Source: Gautieria morchelliformis (lineage: Eukaryota; Basidiomycota; Agaricomycetes; Gomphales; Gomphaceae). From it: a stretch of 64,000 bases of DNA. Shown one piece after another: positions 10,346 to 22,216 of the stretch. A program made the position numbers and the translations under genes. Location of the stretch: assembly GCA_015179125.1 (NCBI GenBank), contig WHVA01000052.1, positions 1-64,000 of the forward strand, read 5' to 3'. Position 1 is the first letter of the stretch. Every line of letters starts with the position of its first letter. The notes beneath the pieces were generated by a model. It searched no databases, was not told the DNA's origin, and saw nothing but the letters and a program-made list of their open reading frames with translations.

Positions 10346-10458
10346 CTGAGGCCAAACAGCCTCAAGCGTCAGGATCATCCCCACGACCTGCCCCACCAAC
10401 GAAAGTGTTGGGCCGGCCTAACGATCGGCCCAGCGGCAACCAAAGCAGCACCATGTGC

Positions 10459-10996
10459 TGTAGAGGACAGGAATTATAGGCAGTAGGTTTGGACTTGGTG
10501 CTCAAAAGAAGACTAGAAATCAATTCACTCTCTCAGTGAATTTAGTTGTCACTATTAATATTATACACTACCTAGAAATCAATTCACTACAGGATTTCTA
10601 GGTCAACAAATTGAAAAGAAACAAGACTAATTTACTTGCCTCTCTCAGTGAATTTAGTTGTCACTGAGAGAGGGGGGAAATGTGTCTCATGCGCATGTAC
10701 TACTAGCCGGCGCTTTAGCGCCCGTGATGCCACGGTGTGCCATGATAAGCGCCCGTAGAACGTAGCACGGTAGTGAACAGCCGCAGCTCAAAAAGGAAAT
10801 TTGTCCACAACCACCCACAAAGGGTCGGTTGGACAGAACATGAAAAGAAGTAGAAATACAGCTTCGAAAAATCAAAGGAAAATTTGACAAATCATAGAAT
10901 CAATGTCAGCATGGTTTCAAGTCAAAATCAAAAGAAATACGAATGGTGGAATCTATTTAGCTTGATTTTGGTGCAGGAGCATAAATGCACCCAACA
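10459..10996 (-). repeat. Solo Copia LTR inside Gypsy-A gag
   Basis: 538 bp, the reverse complement of the LTR at 43839-44336. The flanking 5-mers TGTGC (10454-10458) and CGTGC (10997-11001) differ by one transition. The insertion splits the zinc-knuckle coding stretch. Confidence 0.88.
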
Positions 10997-11277
10997 CGTG
11001 CTTTGAATGCGGCCAACCTGGCCACAAGAAAGCGGAGTGCCCCTGGCTTAGGTCCGGTATCAGGACAGCGGCCGCGAGGCACGAAGAAGAGACCGAGGAT
11101 CCAGAGACGGATCTCGGTCAAAATTCTCTCCATCACATTGATGAAGAGGGGGAGGGTGATCCCCAACCCAACGACTCCCTGGATAATGGAGATGCGCCCG
11201 CTGAAGAGTGGGATCCTGAGCCGTCCCAATATTATGAATGGGACGAAGAGGTAGAGGACACCACCTACAGGTCCAGC

Positions 11278-14200
11278 GTGATCAGATTCGCGCCAGAAGA
11301 TGACGCCACTACGAAAGTCATGGCGGCACGCATGTCGGTCATGCCAGACAAGGCGGCCGAGCTGGTGTATCACCACCGAAGCAAGCATAGGACGTGGCCA
11401 ATGCGCCCACGCAGTGAGAACCGTACCCTGTCGGGGTACTGGGAAATAAATGGCATAAAAGCCCACTGCCTGCTAGATAGCGGCAGCGAAGGTGTACTGC
11501 TATCCCCTGAATTCACGCGACCTACAGGGATGAAGACATTCTCCCTGGAGCAGCCAATTGCGCTGCAGCTAGCCTGCATAGGCAGCCGTTCCACGATCAA
11601 CTATGGAATGAACACGACCATCAAATTTGGTCATGAAACATACAACAAATATTTCGATGTGGCGAACATTGAATATTATGATGCGATCTTAGGGACACTG
11701 TTCCTAAGGAGATTTGGCATAACCCTGGACTTCTCGAGCCCAGGGACAATCTGCAAGGGGAACGAAGTAATCCCCATGGGCAAGGTCTTGTTCGACGATG
11801 ATGGATCGACAAACGAGGACAAGGGGCCATGGGTGAGCAGGATCACCTGGGCGCCGAAGCCTAGCCTGGCTCATTGAATCCAGGAGGACGAGTCGCGGGA
11901 CGACTCGTCCTCGAGCTCACCCTACAATCATAGGGAGAGGCGCTCTCACCTAACGGTGAAAGCAATTGGAAAAGGAAAGGCGGTTCCGCGCGCCGCGGAA
12001 CCTAATAGACGCACACAGCGCCTAATGGCTTCTAAGCCAACCACCATCATCATCGTCACAGATGATGACCTTCCTCGCCTCCACGAGGAATGGATGGAAC
12101 GGATCACTGACCTAGTCAGTGGGATTCCACTGGAACTCCCGCCACTACGGGAGATCAACCATGAGATCAATCTCATTGATCTCAACAAGCACATGCGGTA
12201 TCAACTACCGAAATGCCCCGAACACTTCTGAGAGGAACTGTTGGCTAAGATAGAAAGACACACCACTGCAAAGTGGTGGATTCTGGCAGTTGCGCAGCAG
12301 GCCGTGCCCATGCTGTGTGTGCCGAAGAAGAACGGTACATTACGAACTGTCTTCGATCTGCGTCAGCAGAATGAGAACACGGTGAAGTACGTCACGCCCT
12401 TCCCAGATCAGGATATCATCCGCAGCGACATGGCTCGCTGTCGGTATTGAACAAAACTTGACATGTTGGAAGCATACGAGCAGATCCGGATCCATCCGGA
12501 TCACGTAGCAAAGACTGCCTTTGCCACGATCCTTGGCACCTTTAGGAGTCAGGTGATACAGATGGGAGACTGCAATGCCCCATCAACGTTCCAATGGCTG
12601 TGTCAGGATTGGGTTTTAGGCGTTAATATCATGTATTAGTGAATACAGCGAATGCCCGAATAACTTGTGCAAATAAGTATGCCGTTCGGCGAATAAGTGA
12701 ACCGACGAATGTTCACGAAACAAGAGGGTTGCCCGAACGGGGCTCGCCCTATCTACAGTCGCAGCGAAATAGCTCGCAGCACTTGATGACGTAGCGTGCA
12801 AGATATTGCGGAAGGGCTGTCTAAGTTTCGACGGTCCCTTCGCTGGCAAAGGTGCTCCTTCAGAGCCCTTCGCCAACAGCACAGAAAGTAGTTCGAAGGC
12901 TAAGGTAACGACGATGAAGTATGAGAACTCACCAGTGATGCCAAAGTCCTTGGCTGGTTGAAGATAGAAATCTTCAAGGGGAGGCCCAAGACAATGATCA
13001 CAGCGAGGTCAAGTTTGCACAAGATGGACGACGTATGATAATTGAACTGGGGAATATACATGCGAATGTAAACTACTTATATAGAATGCTCGTACGGTAT
13101 CAGCGAATAGGAAAGAGGCCGTCATGAGTCAGGGTTGGATAGGGGTGCGCAGTCATGATACTAAGGAGATGGAATAAACATACAATAGAGTGAGGGAAGA
13201 ATGCGAACATGAAATGACGGAGAGAAAAAGGGGGCGAAGGCACTTATGGACAAAACCATGTCTTGGGACCTGCATACATGCTACCCTGCATGGACTCTTG
13301 GTCTACTGGGTCGATCCCGCACGAGCTATGAAGGGACGCTCTGTGAACACGCATTGGCCATACGAACACTCAATGGGGTTGGATTAAGAAGGTGATGGGG
13401 CTAATGATGAACCATCATGCCGGGTGATTGGTATCGATCATATTTGATGGCGTGCCTGCTGGCGAAATGCGCAAGTAGCGAATAGCGGTTCGGAGGATGG
13501 GGCGAACAGCAAGTAGAGTAGACGTCGAGGAGGAGTGGTTGGTAGGTGCGGCAAACTCTGATGAAGATGCTAGGGAGTGACGAGGGGGAGCATGGAGGTA
13601 GCGCGGTAGGAGAAATAAACCGGTCATGACAGGCTGATGACAGCCATTTTCCGCGACTGCATAGGTCGCTTCGTCCATGTATACATGGACGACATCTTCA
13701 TTTTATTGCTCTCGATACAAGAGCATGAAGAGCACCTCTACATTGTCTTTGACAGACTGAGGAAGAATCACCTTTTTCTGAGCAAGAAAAAGGTGGACCT
13801 CTATTCCATCCGAATGGCGTGTCTTGGCCACATCATCGATGGCCGGGGGGTACATGCCGATGAGGATAAGATGCAACGCATCCGTGGGTGGCGTGGGCCG
13901 CGGAGGTTCAACGACGTCCAGCATTTCCTCGGGCTAGTACAGTATCTGGCACATTACATGCCAGATGTTAGCGCATACACCACCCCACTATCGGGCTGTG
14001 CGTGTAAGAGACAATCGCAGTGCTCGAGGCTCTCATGAAATGGGAGGACAAGCTCCTGGAACGAAGGTTCACCCTCGTCACAGACCACACAGGGCTCGAA
14101 TACTTCGAGACCCAAAAGAGCCTATCTGACCGCCAGGTCAGATGGTGGGAGTTTCTCTCATGGTTCAATTTCAACACCGTACATGTTGACGGTGTAGAGA

Positions 14201-14690
14201 ACAAGGTAGCAGACTGCATGTCACGCTACTACGAGAGCGACACGAGTGATGACAATCACTCAGATCATGTCTTCGTGAACGCAGACGCGCGTTTATACCT
14301 GGACGGTGAGCTATTGCCCACCGACCGATATATCGAGCTGTGAGCAGCGGTGACGAGACGGTCTAAATGCCTCGTGGAGAAGACGGAGGCGAGAATAACG
14401 GAATCCGCCGCACTAAACGAGGGCTCACAAAAGCCTGTGAGTGTCGCCGCATCACACGACAATGACGACAATGACGTCAGAGTCATCGCTGCAGGAAATG
14501 ACGGCGCACCCCTGCGCTGGATTGTTGAGCAGGGTGTAGACCTGTCCAAGGTCTTACGAGACGCGTACCATAGGGACGCCATGTTCACAAAGATCATGGA
14601 GCACCCGGATGGGCACCCGAGATTCGGGATCCGGGACGGGCTGATCTGGACAAAGAACCAGCTCAAGAGAGACGTCATTGCCGTCCCCCA
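11278..14690 (+). mobile_element. Gypsy-A protease, reverse transcriptase and RNase H region
   Basis: The aspartic protease signature LLDSGSEG lies near 11470-11495. RT segments flank the solo LTR at 12601-13631; the polymerase box YMDDIF lies near 13685. RNase H/connection sequence (LVTDHTGLEYF, RWWEFLSWF) lies at about 14070-14170. The region ends at the next nested LTR (14691). Broken, with several interruptions besides the insertion. Confidence 0.75.
12601..13631 (-). repeat. Solo LTR-F inside Gypsy-A RT
   Basis: 1031 bp with exact TSD GGCTG (12596-12600, 13632-13636). It is the same length as the LTR at 26918-27948, which fixes the orientation because that copy sits next to a purine tract. 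The short frames inside recur in all LTR-F copies and are not genes. Confidence 0.9.
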
Positions 14691-15146
14691 TGTCATGACA
14701 CATTTATTTCCCATACTTGCATACTCTGTCCTCCCATTTCTCACTCCACTTCCGTGTTCGCTCCGATCACTCTTGCCCTGTTCGGCGACCGATCTTCGCT
14801 GCTCGCGCCACTCACCATGGCCACGCCATCAATGCACGATCGACGTCTTTGGACTGACTTGGTGGTTCATCACTGGTCCTATCACCTCCTCTTCTCAACC
14901 CCCTTTCGATGGTGTTCCTATGATCGGATTGTCATGACTTGTGTATTTGCTGCACCTTGGTATCCCCTTTCTCCATACCTCCTCCGCCTTCACTCGGCTG
15001 CGACCCTCACTTCGACCACTTCTCCTCTATGTCCTCTCCGTTCGCCCTTCGTTGCATTCACCGAACGAATTCGCTGCTCGCATCATTCGCCAGCAGGCAC
15101 GCCATCAAACACAATCAACGTCCCCTATCCGGTGTGATGGCTTGTC

Positions 15147-16684
15147 TGTATGGGAACCGCTGTTCAACCAGCACACTACATGGTCTCGGTTCTAGCTGTT
15201 CAACCAGCTCTCAAATGTCTCTTTATTGTAAATTTGTAGTCTGCATCAAAGGCCTTTAAAAACAACCAATTATCGCCCATAAAAATGTCTACTGTCCTCA
15301 TAAGGCCTATTCAAACATCCCTCTAATTATCTATGAATTTTACCTATTTTTCCGAGGCTGTCTCCACTCAAACTCACTTATTTCTGTGCAGCAGAGTTGT
15401 GGATACACATGTCCCCACAACTCTGTTTCGGACTTCTGATTTCAAACTCCGACCGGACGCTCGCGTCGCTCGCGGCTTGTGCACCCGCGGTCACCCACAA
15501 ATCCGGTCAGGTGGCTCCTTCAGACTCAGCCTCTGAGTTTGAAAAGCCTAGTCATTTGCTTGTACAGCCTCAATGACTCAACTGACTCATGCACACCTTG
15601 GTGAGTCACATGCTCATGACTCACCCAAGCTGTCATGAATCACCTGGGCCCTATTAATGACTCATTCCTGACAAATCAAGCCCTGATTGGTGGAAAACCT
15701 AGTGGAGTCACCAGTAGGAGTCATTTCTAGTCACTGTGAGTCATTACGAGTCAGACAGAACCTTCCTAGAGTCACATGCTCATGACTCACCCAAGCTGTC
15801 ATGAATCACATGGGCCCAATTAATGACTCATTCCTGACAAATCAAGCCCTGATTGGTGGAAAACCTAGTGGAGTCACCAGTAGGAGTCATTTCTAGTCAC
15901 TGTGAGTCATTATGAGTCAGATAGAACCTTCCTACACATTCCGAAAGCTTCTTCGTGACTCATTCCCCCATTCCATTAATAGATAGAAGGTCCTACCGCT
16001 TAGTTAAGCGCCTGTACAATACGATATAAAAGGAGGCCCTTTTTGCCTGCCTTTCATCAGCCAATCTACCCATCTTCTATCCTACACGTGACCTCGTGTG
16101 ACTTGCATCTTACTAAGCTGCTAATCCCAGCTAGGGTTATTCACTTACTTTAGTGTCTAATTCCTTGTTAAGTAGTTACTTTACTGCTTAGCCACTTGGA
16201 CTAATCCTCCGGGTGTAATTCTACAGAGTGAGTCTGTCAATTGAAAGTCTTGCCATTCGCACTCCAATACCCGAGACGATCTAGTCAGTTGATTTTCCTG
16301 ATTAGAGACTTTCACAAGTCGCTTTGTTCACAAAACTCGTCCCTCGTTTTATTGCTGTGCGCTGGTAGATTATCAGGGCAGTCCATTTATAAACTCACCT
16401 GCTAAGTACATTCCTTTATATTTTGGAATACGCTTGGACCCCGATAGTGTCCTTGAACCTACAGTCTTTTAATTTATTGTTCAGTGCTGCTAAGAAACGC
16501 ATTGCCTTCCATCCGTATTAACTTGGACTAGTTCTTACGTGGATTGCAACCAAGGTACAAATATTAAATTATTTCCGGAGTTGTGCTGCAGCATTGTTTA
16601 ATATTCTTTGAGTCTCGTAAACGACACGTTCTGATAGATTGAAGTGTTAGCAATAACACCAAAGTCTTGAAGGGTTCCAAAACA
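15147..16684 (+). repeat. Solo LTR-G nested in LTR-F
   Basis: 1538 bp, TGTATGGGAACC...GGTTCCAAAACA, with exact TSD TTGTC (15142-15146, 16685-16689). A TATA-like TATAAAAGG at about 16025 gives the sense. A 166-bp unit is tandemly duplicated (from 15603 and from 15769). The right part is nearly identical to 39490-40126. Confidence 0.9.
15541..15960 (+). promoter_or_regulatory. Cluster of eleven TGASTCA (Gcn4/AP-1-type) motifs upstream of the LTR-G TATA
   Basis: Counting by eye, TGACTCA or TGAGTCA occurs eleven times in about 420 bp, partly through duplication of a 166-bp unit. This heptamer is the classical bZIP (Gcn4/AP-1) target. The TATA-like box follows at 16025. Regulation by amino-acid starvation or stress is an inference. 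Confidence 0.6.
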
Positions 16685-17463
16685 TTGTCACTAGTCCCAT
16701 CAGCTTCTCGATCCAACCCCTTTGGGTATTCATATGGCCAGGATGCGTTCGCAGGACGTCCCGTCCATAGGTCATGTGGGATCAACCCAGTAGACGAAGA
16801 GTCCATGCAGGGTAGCATGTATGCAGGTCCCAAGACATGGTTTCGTACATAAGTGCATTCACCACCTTTATTCTCCGTTGTTTCATGTTTGCACTCCTCC
16901 CTCACTCTATTGTATGTTTATTCCATCTATTCCATGTCATCACTGCGCACCCCTATCCAACCCTGACTCACGATGGCCTCTTCCCTATTCACTGATACAT
17001 TATGAGCATTCGATATAAGTAGTTTGCATTCGTATGTACATTCCCCAGTTCAATTATCATACGTCGTCCATCTTGTGCAAACTTGACCTCGCTATGATCA
17101 TCGTCTTGAGCCTTCTCCTGGAGATTTCTATCTTTGACCAGAAGAGGACTTAGACATCACTGGTGAGTTCTCATACTTCATTTCGTTACCTTAGCCTTCG
17201 AACTATTTTCATTGCTGTCGGCGAAGGGATTGTCGCTACTCAGACAGCCCTTCCGTGACACCTTGCACGTTACATCATCAAGTACCAAGGGCTATTTCGC
17301 TAGGACTGTAGATAGGGCGAGCTCCTTTCGGGCAACCCTCTTATCTTGTGAACATTTATTGGTTCACCCATTCGCTGAACGGCATACTTATTCGCACAAG
17401 TTATTCGGGCATTCGCTGTGTTCACTAATACACGATATTAACGCTTAAAAACCAATCTTGACA

Positions 17464-18802
17464 CCCCGTTCTGTTCTTCAGGGGGGAAGGAGGCTGATCG
17501 AAATCATCATCGATCGAGCACACCAGATAGTCAGTCACTACGGCCATCTGAAGACTTCGAACTACGTTCGAAGGTCATAGTGGTGGCTGGGCATGAGCCC
17601 AGACATAGAGTCATTCTGCACATCATGCGCGAAGTGCAAGATGATGAAAACCGGGCCACAACGGCCCAAAGGCCTACTACACAGCCTACCCATTCCGGAT
17701 AGGCCGTGGCAGTCGATTGGCATCGACTTCATGGGGCCCCTGCCCAAGTCCAATGACTGTGACTACCTGATGGTAGTCATCGACCGACTAACGTCGCTCG
17801 TCCACCTCGTCCCAACAATGATGAGCGTGTCAGCCAAGGGAGTGGCCTGACTGTTTCTGAAAGAGATTGTTCGACTCCATGGGGTTCCCGACTCCATCAT
17901 CTCGGACAGAGACTCGAAGTTCATGTCGATCTTTTGGCGTGAACTACAGCGACTCATGGGGACTAAGCTCCTCATGTCAACTGCCTTCCATCCCCAAACA
18001 GATGGAGTGACCGAGCGGGCAAACCGCTCGATAGGACAGATATTGCGCGCGGTCGTCAGGGACGATCAGAAGGATTGGGCATTGAAATGCCCGATGGTTG
18101 AGGTTGCCCTCAACAGCAACGTCGGCGTGACCACAGGGTTTGTGCCCTTCGAGCTGAACCACGGCTATATGCCGCGGATAGATCTCCCCATAGCCATGGA
18201 CACCCCGTTCAAAGGGGTATCCCGGTTTGCACATCAGGCAAGGTGGAACCTGATGGCGGCACACAATGCAATCATAGAGCATCCAGTGACACAAATGTTT
18301 CATGCAAACAAGAAATGTATGGCGAGCGACAGGTACGCGGCCAACGACCGCGTCTACCTCTCGACCCAAAACCTTACTCTCAAAAGGAAGAGCCAGAAAA
18401 CTAGTCCTGCGGTACATCGGACCGTACCGCATCGTCGAGGCTCACAACGATGCCTCAACGGTGACCCTTGAACTTCCTGACGAGCTGAAAAGCCGTCGTA
18501 TATCACCGGCCTTTCATTCAAGCCTCGTATGACCATATGAGGCTAACAACAACGAATTATTCTCTCGTCGTGAGGCAAAGTCATTTTATGACTTTGGAGC
18601 GAATGACGACGAGGAGTGGCTCGTCGACGAGATTATCGCACATCAATCGATAAACTTGATGGACCTGGAGTTCCAGGTCCACTGGACCCTAGGCGACGTG
18701 ACATGGGAACCCATGTCGTCATGCAAGGACCTTGAAGCCCTAGATAACTATCTAGAGCTTCGGGGGGTGAGCAAACCACGTGACCTCCCCAGACGCCACT
18801 AG
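17464..18802 (+). mobile_element. Gypsy-A integrase and chromodomain region
   Basis: Zinc-binding part (HYGHLKTSNYVRR and a CTSCAKCK pair) at about 17540-17650, catalytic core with IGIDFMGPLP and the HPQTDGVTERANR block (about 17720-18030), then the C-terminal part and a chromodomain-like segment (FQVHWTLGDVTWEP at about 18675-18715). Chromodomain integrases are known to steer Gypsy elements to heterochromatin. Broken, a few interruptions. Confidence 0.75.
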
Positions 18803-19039
18803 ACGTGTCTGTCACGTGTATACCACGTGACACGCCGGCCACGGCGTGGTTAAATTTTCACCTCGGATCTTTCCGAGGGTGCATTGCTTCTTGAAGCGAA
18901 TCACCATCATCTACCCACGAAGATGATGCCCCCCAAAGATGGGATGGACGTTGATCCGTCAACGTCCACGACGTGCGCAACGGCCCCGAGACAGGGGTCC
19001 GCAGACATCCTATGAGCTCCAGTCGACCAAGAACACTGG

Positions 19040-20908
19040 ATGATCGTAGGATGGGAAGACGCTCTGGCCATCGTTCACCCCAACGATTGTGCCACGTGCG
19101 CGGACTATGCCGCGCACCTAAGGGCCGCGACAGGCACCTGCAAGGTCAAACTGTGGGATGAAGACATCGGCGACGCCGTCAACGTGGCCTGGGGATGGCC
19201 CCCGAGGGGCATCGCGTGTGACGCGTGGGAGGAGCCCCTCCGGGACATCCGTGACCTCAAGAAGGAGGTCAAGGATTTGGAACGTGCGGTCGAAGACCGC
19301 GACGACGCGCTCAAAGCCGGGTGCTCCAAAATAAAAGAACTTGAGGAGCAGCCGAGTGCAGCCCAGCTCCAACTCATGTTCGCCCACGCAGCCTCAAAAA
19401 GGCCGCGCCATGACCCAGCCATGGACCCAGTGACCGGGCCATCATCACCTCGCGCGACGGCACCCTTGCCAGCGTGTGCAACATCAGGGCTAGCGTCCCG
19501 GTTATCAGCTCCGACCCCGACGGCGATGACAGCAGAGGGGCAGAGCGCGCCTTCCGACGCTGCGTACGGCATCCCAGAGGGATGGGAGTCTGACTCCTCC
19601 GTCTGGAAGACGTACGACCCGGAGAGGGCACAGCCGCTGGCAGAGCAGCCGAAAAAGAAGCGCAAGAAATTGCACGGCACCCCCAACACCGTCAATGGGT
19701 TAGCCATTGTGAGGGAAAGTGCAATTGGTGCATACCTGGTGGCGTCACCATCGCACACGATCAATAACCCTGCCCTACAACGGCAGGTAGCATTGGTTGA
19801 GGCCCAGTACATCGGGCCTCACGTGGTCCTGCCACCACCGGCGGGGACAGTTCACCCTCCCTACCCAGGGGAGGGGATGATCATACCACTCAGAGACCCA
19901 CCGATCTCTGAGACAGGCCTCCTACCATGACCAGTAGGAAAGGCCCAGCAGCGTCGTACTCAATGGTATGATGTCTGCCCGCTCAACGACCCCCGCTTCG
20001 TTGAGCTTATAGCGAGGGCAAAAGAAATGCCGCAACTCGCATGCACACGCGAGATGATCAGCATGTTCAAACGCATCGAGCGCCAACAACACGCTTGCAA
20101 TCCCAAAAGGGATTGTCTTGTGATAGCGAGCAGTACCCCGCATGACATCGCTGCCATACTAAGGGGTTGGATACACAACCCCGAAGGAATCCCATCTGCC
20201 ATCCATGATAATGCAGATGGAACCTTCAACCTAGATGACATGGACGTCTGGATGTGGTTGAAGGCCCTTGCGCCCCGTGTTAAAGGGGTCGCATCACCTC
20301 TCAAGTCGAGACTTCTCAACTTGTTCGGCTCGACCGACCAATGGTCGAGCTTCATTGATGCCAGGGAATGCCTGACACCGCAGAGCACCAGCCTGCGGCT
20401 CTCCATCATGGGCCCATACCCCGTGGGGGGCCGAGCTGGCCCCGACATCCCACTCGCCGGGATCGCGCGATGGCTGGCCTGCTACGCCGGGGTCACTCGT
20501 GAGCGAGCAACGCACATTGAACACTATGTTCAACGCAGCCTCACTGGCGCGGCATTTAGTGCCGCCGCTCGGGAGGGCCAACAAAAGGTCCTCGAGACCA
20601 GCCACGTGAGGGCCACGGTGCTGCGACCTCTCACCCACGCTCAGCTCCATCAGGAGCTGGCGCGCTTCCGGCCCCCTCCCCAGACTGAGGATCCGGCAAT
20701 CGAGGCCATGCTCCGCGAGGATGCAGGCCCCATCACCCAAGTGGAAACCACCGCTAGTGGTGAGGCAGAACAGCCTCACCCAACCATCCCCACGGAGGCG
20801 GAGGTACCCCCAGAGGATTCACATGCTCCACCGGCCCCGTATGACGACGATGTCATCGTATCGGAAACATTAGAGGACTCCATCATGGATGACCTCTATG
20901 AATCGTAG
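19040..20908 (+). mobile_element. Gypsy-A extra reading frames between integrase and right LTR
   Basis: Two long frames of about 296 and 293 codons (19040-19930, 20027-20908) follow the chromodomain and precede the purine tract. The first has a heptad-like charged stretch (about residues 68-110), a disordered Pro/Ala/Thr region and a basic KKKRKKL cluster that could be a nuclear signal. The second has a helical middle part and an acidic tail. There is no transmembrane span, so envelope character is not supported. I do not recognise a family. Confidence 0.6.
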
Positions 20909-20942
20909 TTGGTCCCCTATAGTTGTCTATAGAGGGGGAGGG

Positions 20943-21156
20943 TGTAAATAACCTAGATATCATACATGTATACTAGTTATTACATAATCCCAGTGGGCCC
21001 CTTAAGGACCCACTGTATAGCTTATGCATGGGAACCGGTCAGCGGTTCCCATCACATCTTACCCTTACACTGTCACTACATAGCATCAGAATACCACACA
21101 TTGGTCAAGTTCTGCCGTGCTCTTGTGACTCAAGGCTTAAGATAGACATCTTTACA
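20943..21156 (+). repeat. Right LTR of Gypsy-A
   Basis: 214 bp, preceded by a GAGGGGGAGGG purine tract. It is followed at 21157 by the interior of an LTR-F copy rather than by the sequence that flanks the left LTR. Confidence 0.9.
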
Positions 21157-22216
21157 CTCGGAAAGGTTGTCTAAGTAGCAACAATCCTTTCGCTGGCGAA
21201 GGTGCTCCTTCGGAGCCCTTCGCCAACAGCACAGATAACAGTTCGAAGGCTAAGGTAACGAAGATGAAGTATGAAAACTCACCAGTGATGCTTAAGTCCT
21301 CCTCTGGTCGAAGATAGAAATCTACAGGAGAAGGCTCAAGACGACAGTCACAGCGAGGTCAAGTTTTGCACAAGATGGACGTATGATCATTGAACTGGAG
21401 GATATACATGGGAATGTAGACTAGTTATACCAAATGCTCATATGATGCTGGTGAATAGGGAAGAGGCCGTCATGAGTCAGGGTTGGATAGGGGTGCGCAG
21501 TCAGGATACAGAATAGATGAAACACGTATACAATAGAAAGAAGGAGGAGTGCGAATGTGAAACTACGGGGAGAAAACACCACGAAGGCACCTATGTACGA
21601 AAACGCGCCTTGAGACCTGCATATATGTTGCCCTGCACGGACTCTTCGTCTGCTGGGCTGATCCCACATGATCTACAGTTAGGGCGCCCCGGGAATGTGT
21701 CCTGGCCATACAAACACCTAAAGGGGTTGCGTCGGGAAGATTATGGGGCCAGTGATGAACCATCACGCTGGGTAGAGGATGTCGATCGTGTTTGATGGCG
21801 TGCCTGCTGGCGAATGATGCGAGCAGTGAATGATTGTTTGGTGAATGAGGCAAAGTGTGAATGTAGCGGTCATAGATGAGGTGTGGTTGGGGGGCAGGGT
21901 GAAGCCAAGTGAACACGAAGGAGGAGTGGTAAAAGGGAAAACAGGGATAGCTGGGTGCAAGAAATACACGGGTTGTGACAATCCGGCCAGAGGAACATCA
22001 AAAGGGGGTTGAGCCGAGGGGGCAAGAGGACCAGTGATGAACTATCAAGCCAGCCAAAGGACATCGATGGTGCTTTGATGGCGTGACCATGGCGAATGAC
22101 GCGAGTAGCCAAGGTCGTTCGGCGAACTTGGCGAAGGGCGATCACAGCGAACGTAGAAGTGGAGTGATGAATGGGAGGACAGAGCTACTGGTATAGGACA
22201 TAAACGCATCATGACA
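21157..22216 (-). repeat. LTR-F, long variant, missing its first ~215 bp
   Basis: Matches other LTR-F copies from the AAGG..CTGTCTAAGTAGC block onward and ends with the doubled terminal module (TGACA ends at 21979 and 22216). The missing end coincides with the Gypsy-A LTR border, so Gypsy-A or a recombination event lies there. Confidence 0.75.

Larger units (their letters stand above)
7489..11080 (+). mobile_element. Gypsy-A gag region (with three nested solo LTRs)
   Basis: Begins with a long Ser/Arg-rich, low-complexity N-terminal part (7489-8274). It continues through a coiled-coil-like stretch near 8340-8590 and the conserved capsid-like segment (9470-9990, with GEAQEW and a helix-rich region). 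It ends in a CCHC zinc knuckle (CFECGQPGHKKAEC) at about 11000-11045. The same protein is encoded without the insertions on the minus strand at 40800-42250. Broken. Confidence 0.75.
14691..17463 (+). repeat. Solo LTR-F, long variant, itself interrupted by LTR-G
   Basis: Begins TGTCATGACAC and ends AATCTTGACA. Without the nested LTR-G it is about 1230 bp, longer than other copies because the terminal module (TGTCATGAC...) occurs twice (from 14691 and about 14931). Flanks CCCCA (14686-14690) and CCCCG (17464-17468) differ by one transition, consistent with an old TSD. Confidence 0.85.
7149..21156 (+). mobile_element. Ty3/Gypsy family A, chromodomain type, full-span but broken and multiply invaded
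   Basis: LTRs at 7149-7362 and 20943-21156. Order: gag, protease, reverse transcriptase, RNase H region, integrase, chromodomain, extra reading frames, purine tract (GAGGGGGAGGG), right LTR. Five insertions lie inside (8928-9464, 10157-10345, 10459-10996, 12601-13631, 14691-17463); removing them and their TSDs leaves about 8.9 kb. The LTRs differ at about 10 of 214 positions by eye (roughly 5 percent), nine of them transitions, so the element is of moderate age or mutated by a repeat-targeted process. The coding region has more than five breaks. The flanking 5-mers (TCAGA and CTCGG) do not match. Confidence 0.85.

Noticed and set aside
12616-12882. Recurrent frame of 78-88 codons (also at 17212, 26933, 63681) with conserved sequence
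   Set aside because: It lies wholly in LTR-F, in every copy and in varying quality; conservation reflects the repeat.
13190-13387. Recurrent frame of about 60-110 codons (also 16564, 21517, 27508) starting MREECEHE or similar
   Set aside because: Part of LTR-F; no domain and no codon bias.
15603-15936. CRISPR-like direct repeats (166-bp duplication, short GAGTCA units)
   Set aside because: Only two long units with no spacers, and fungal context; it is a tandem duplication in LTR-G.
19040-20908. Envelope gene of a retrovirus-like element
   Set aside because: No signal peptide, transmembrane span or fusion motif; only the position is env-like.
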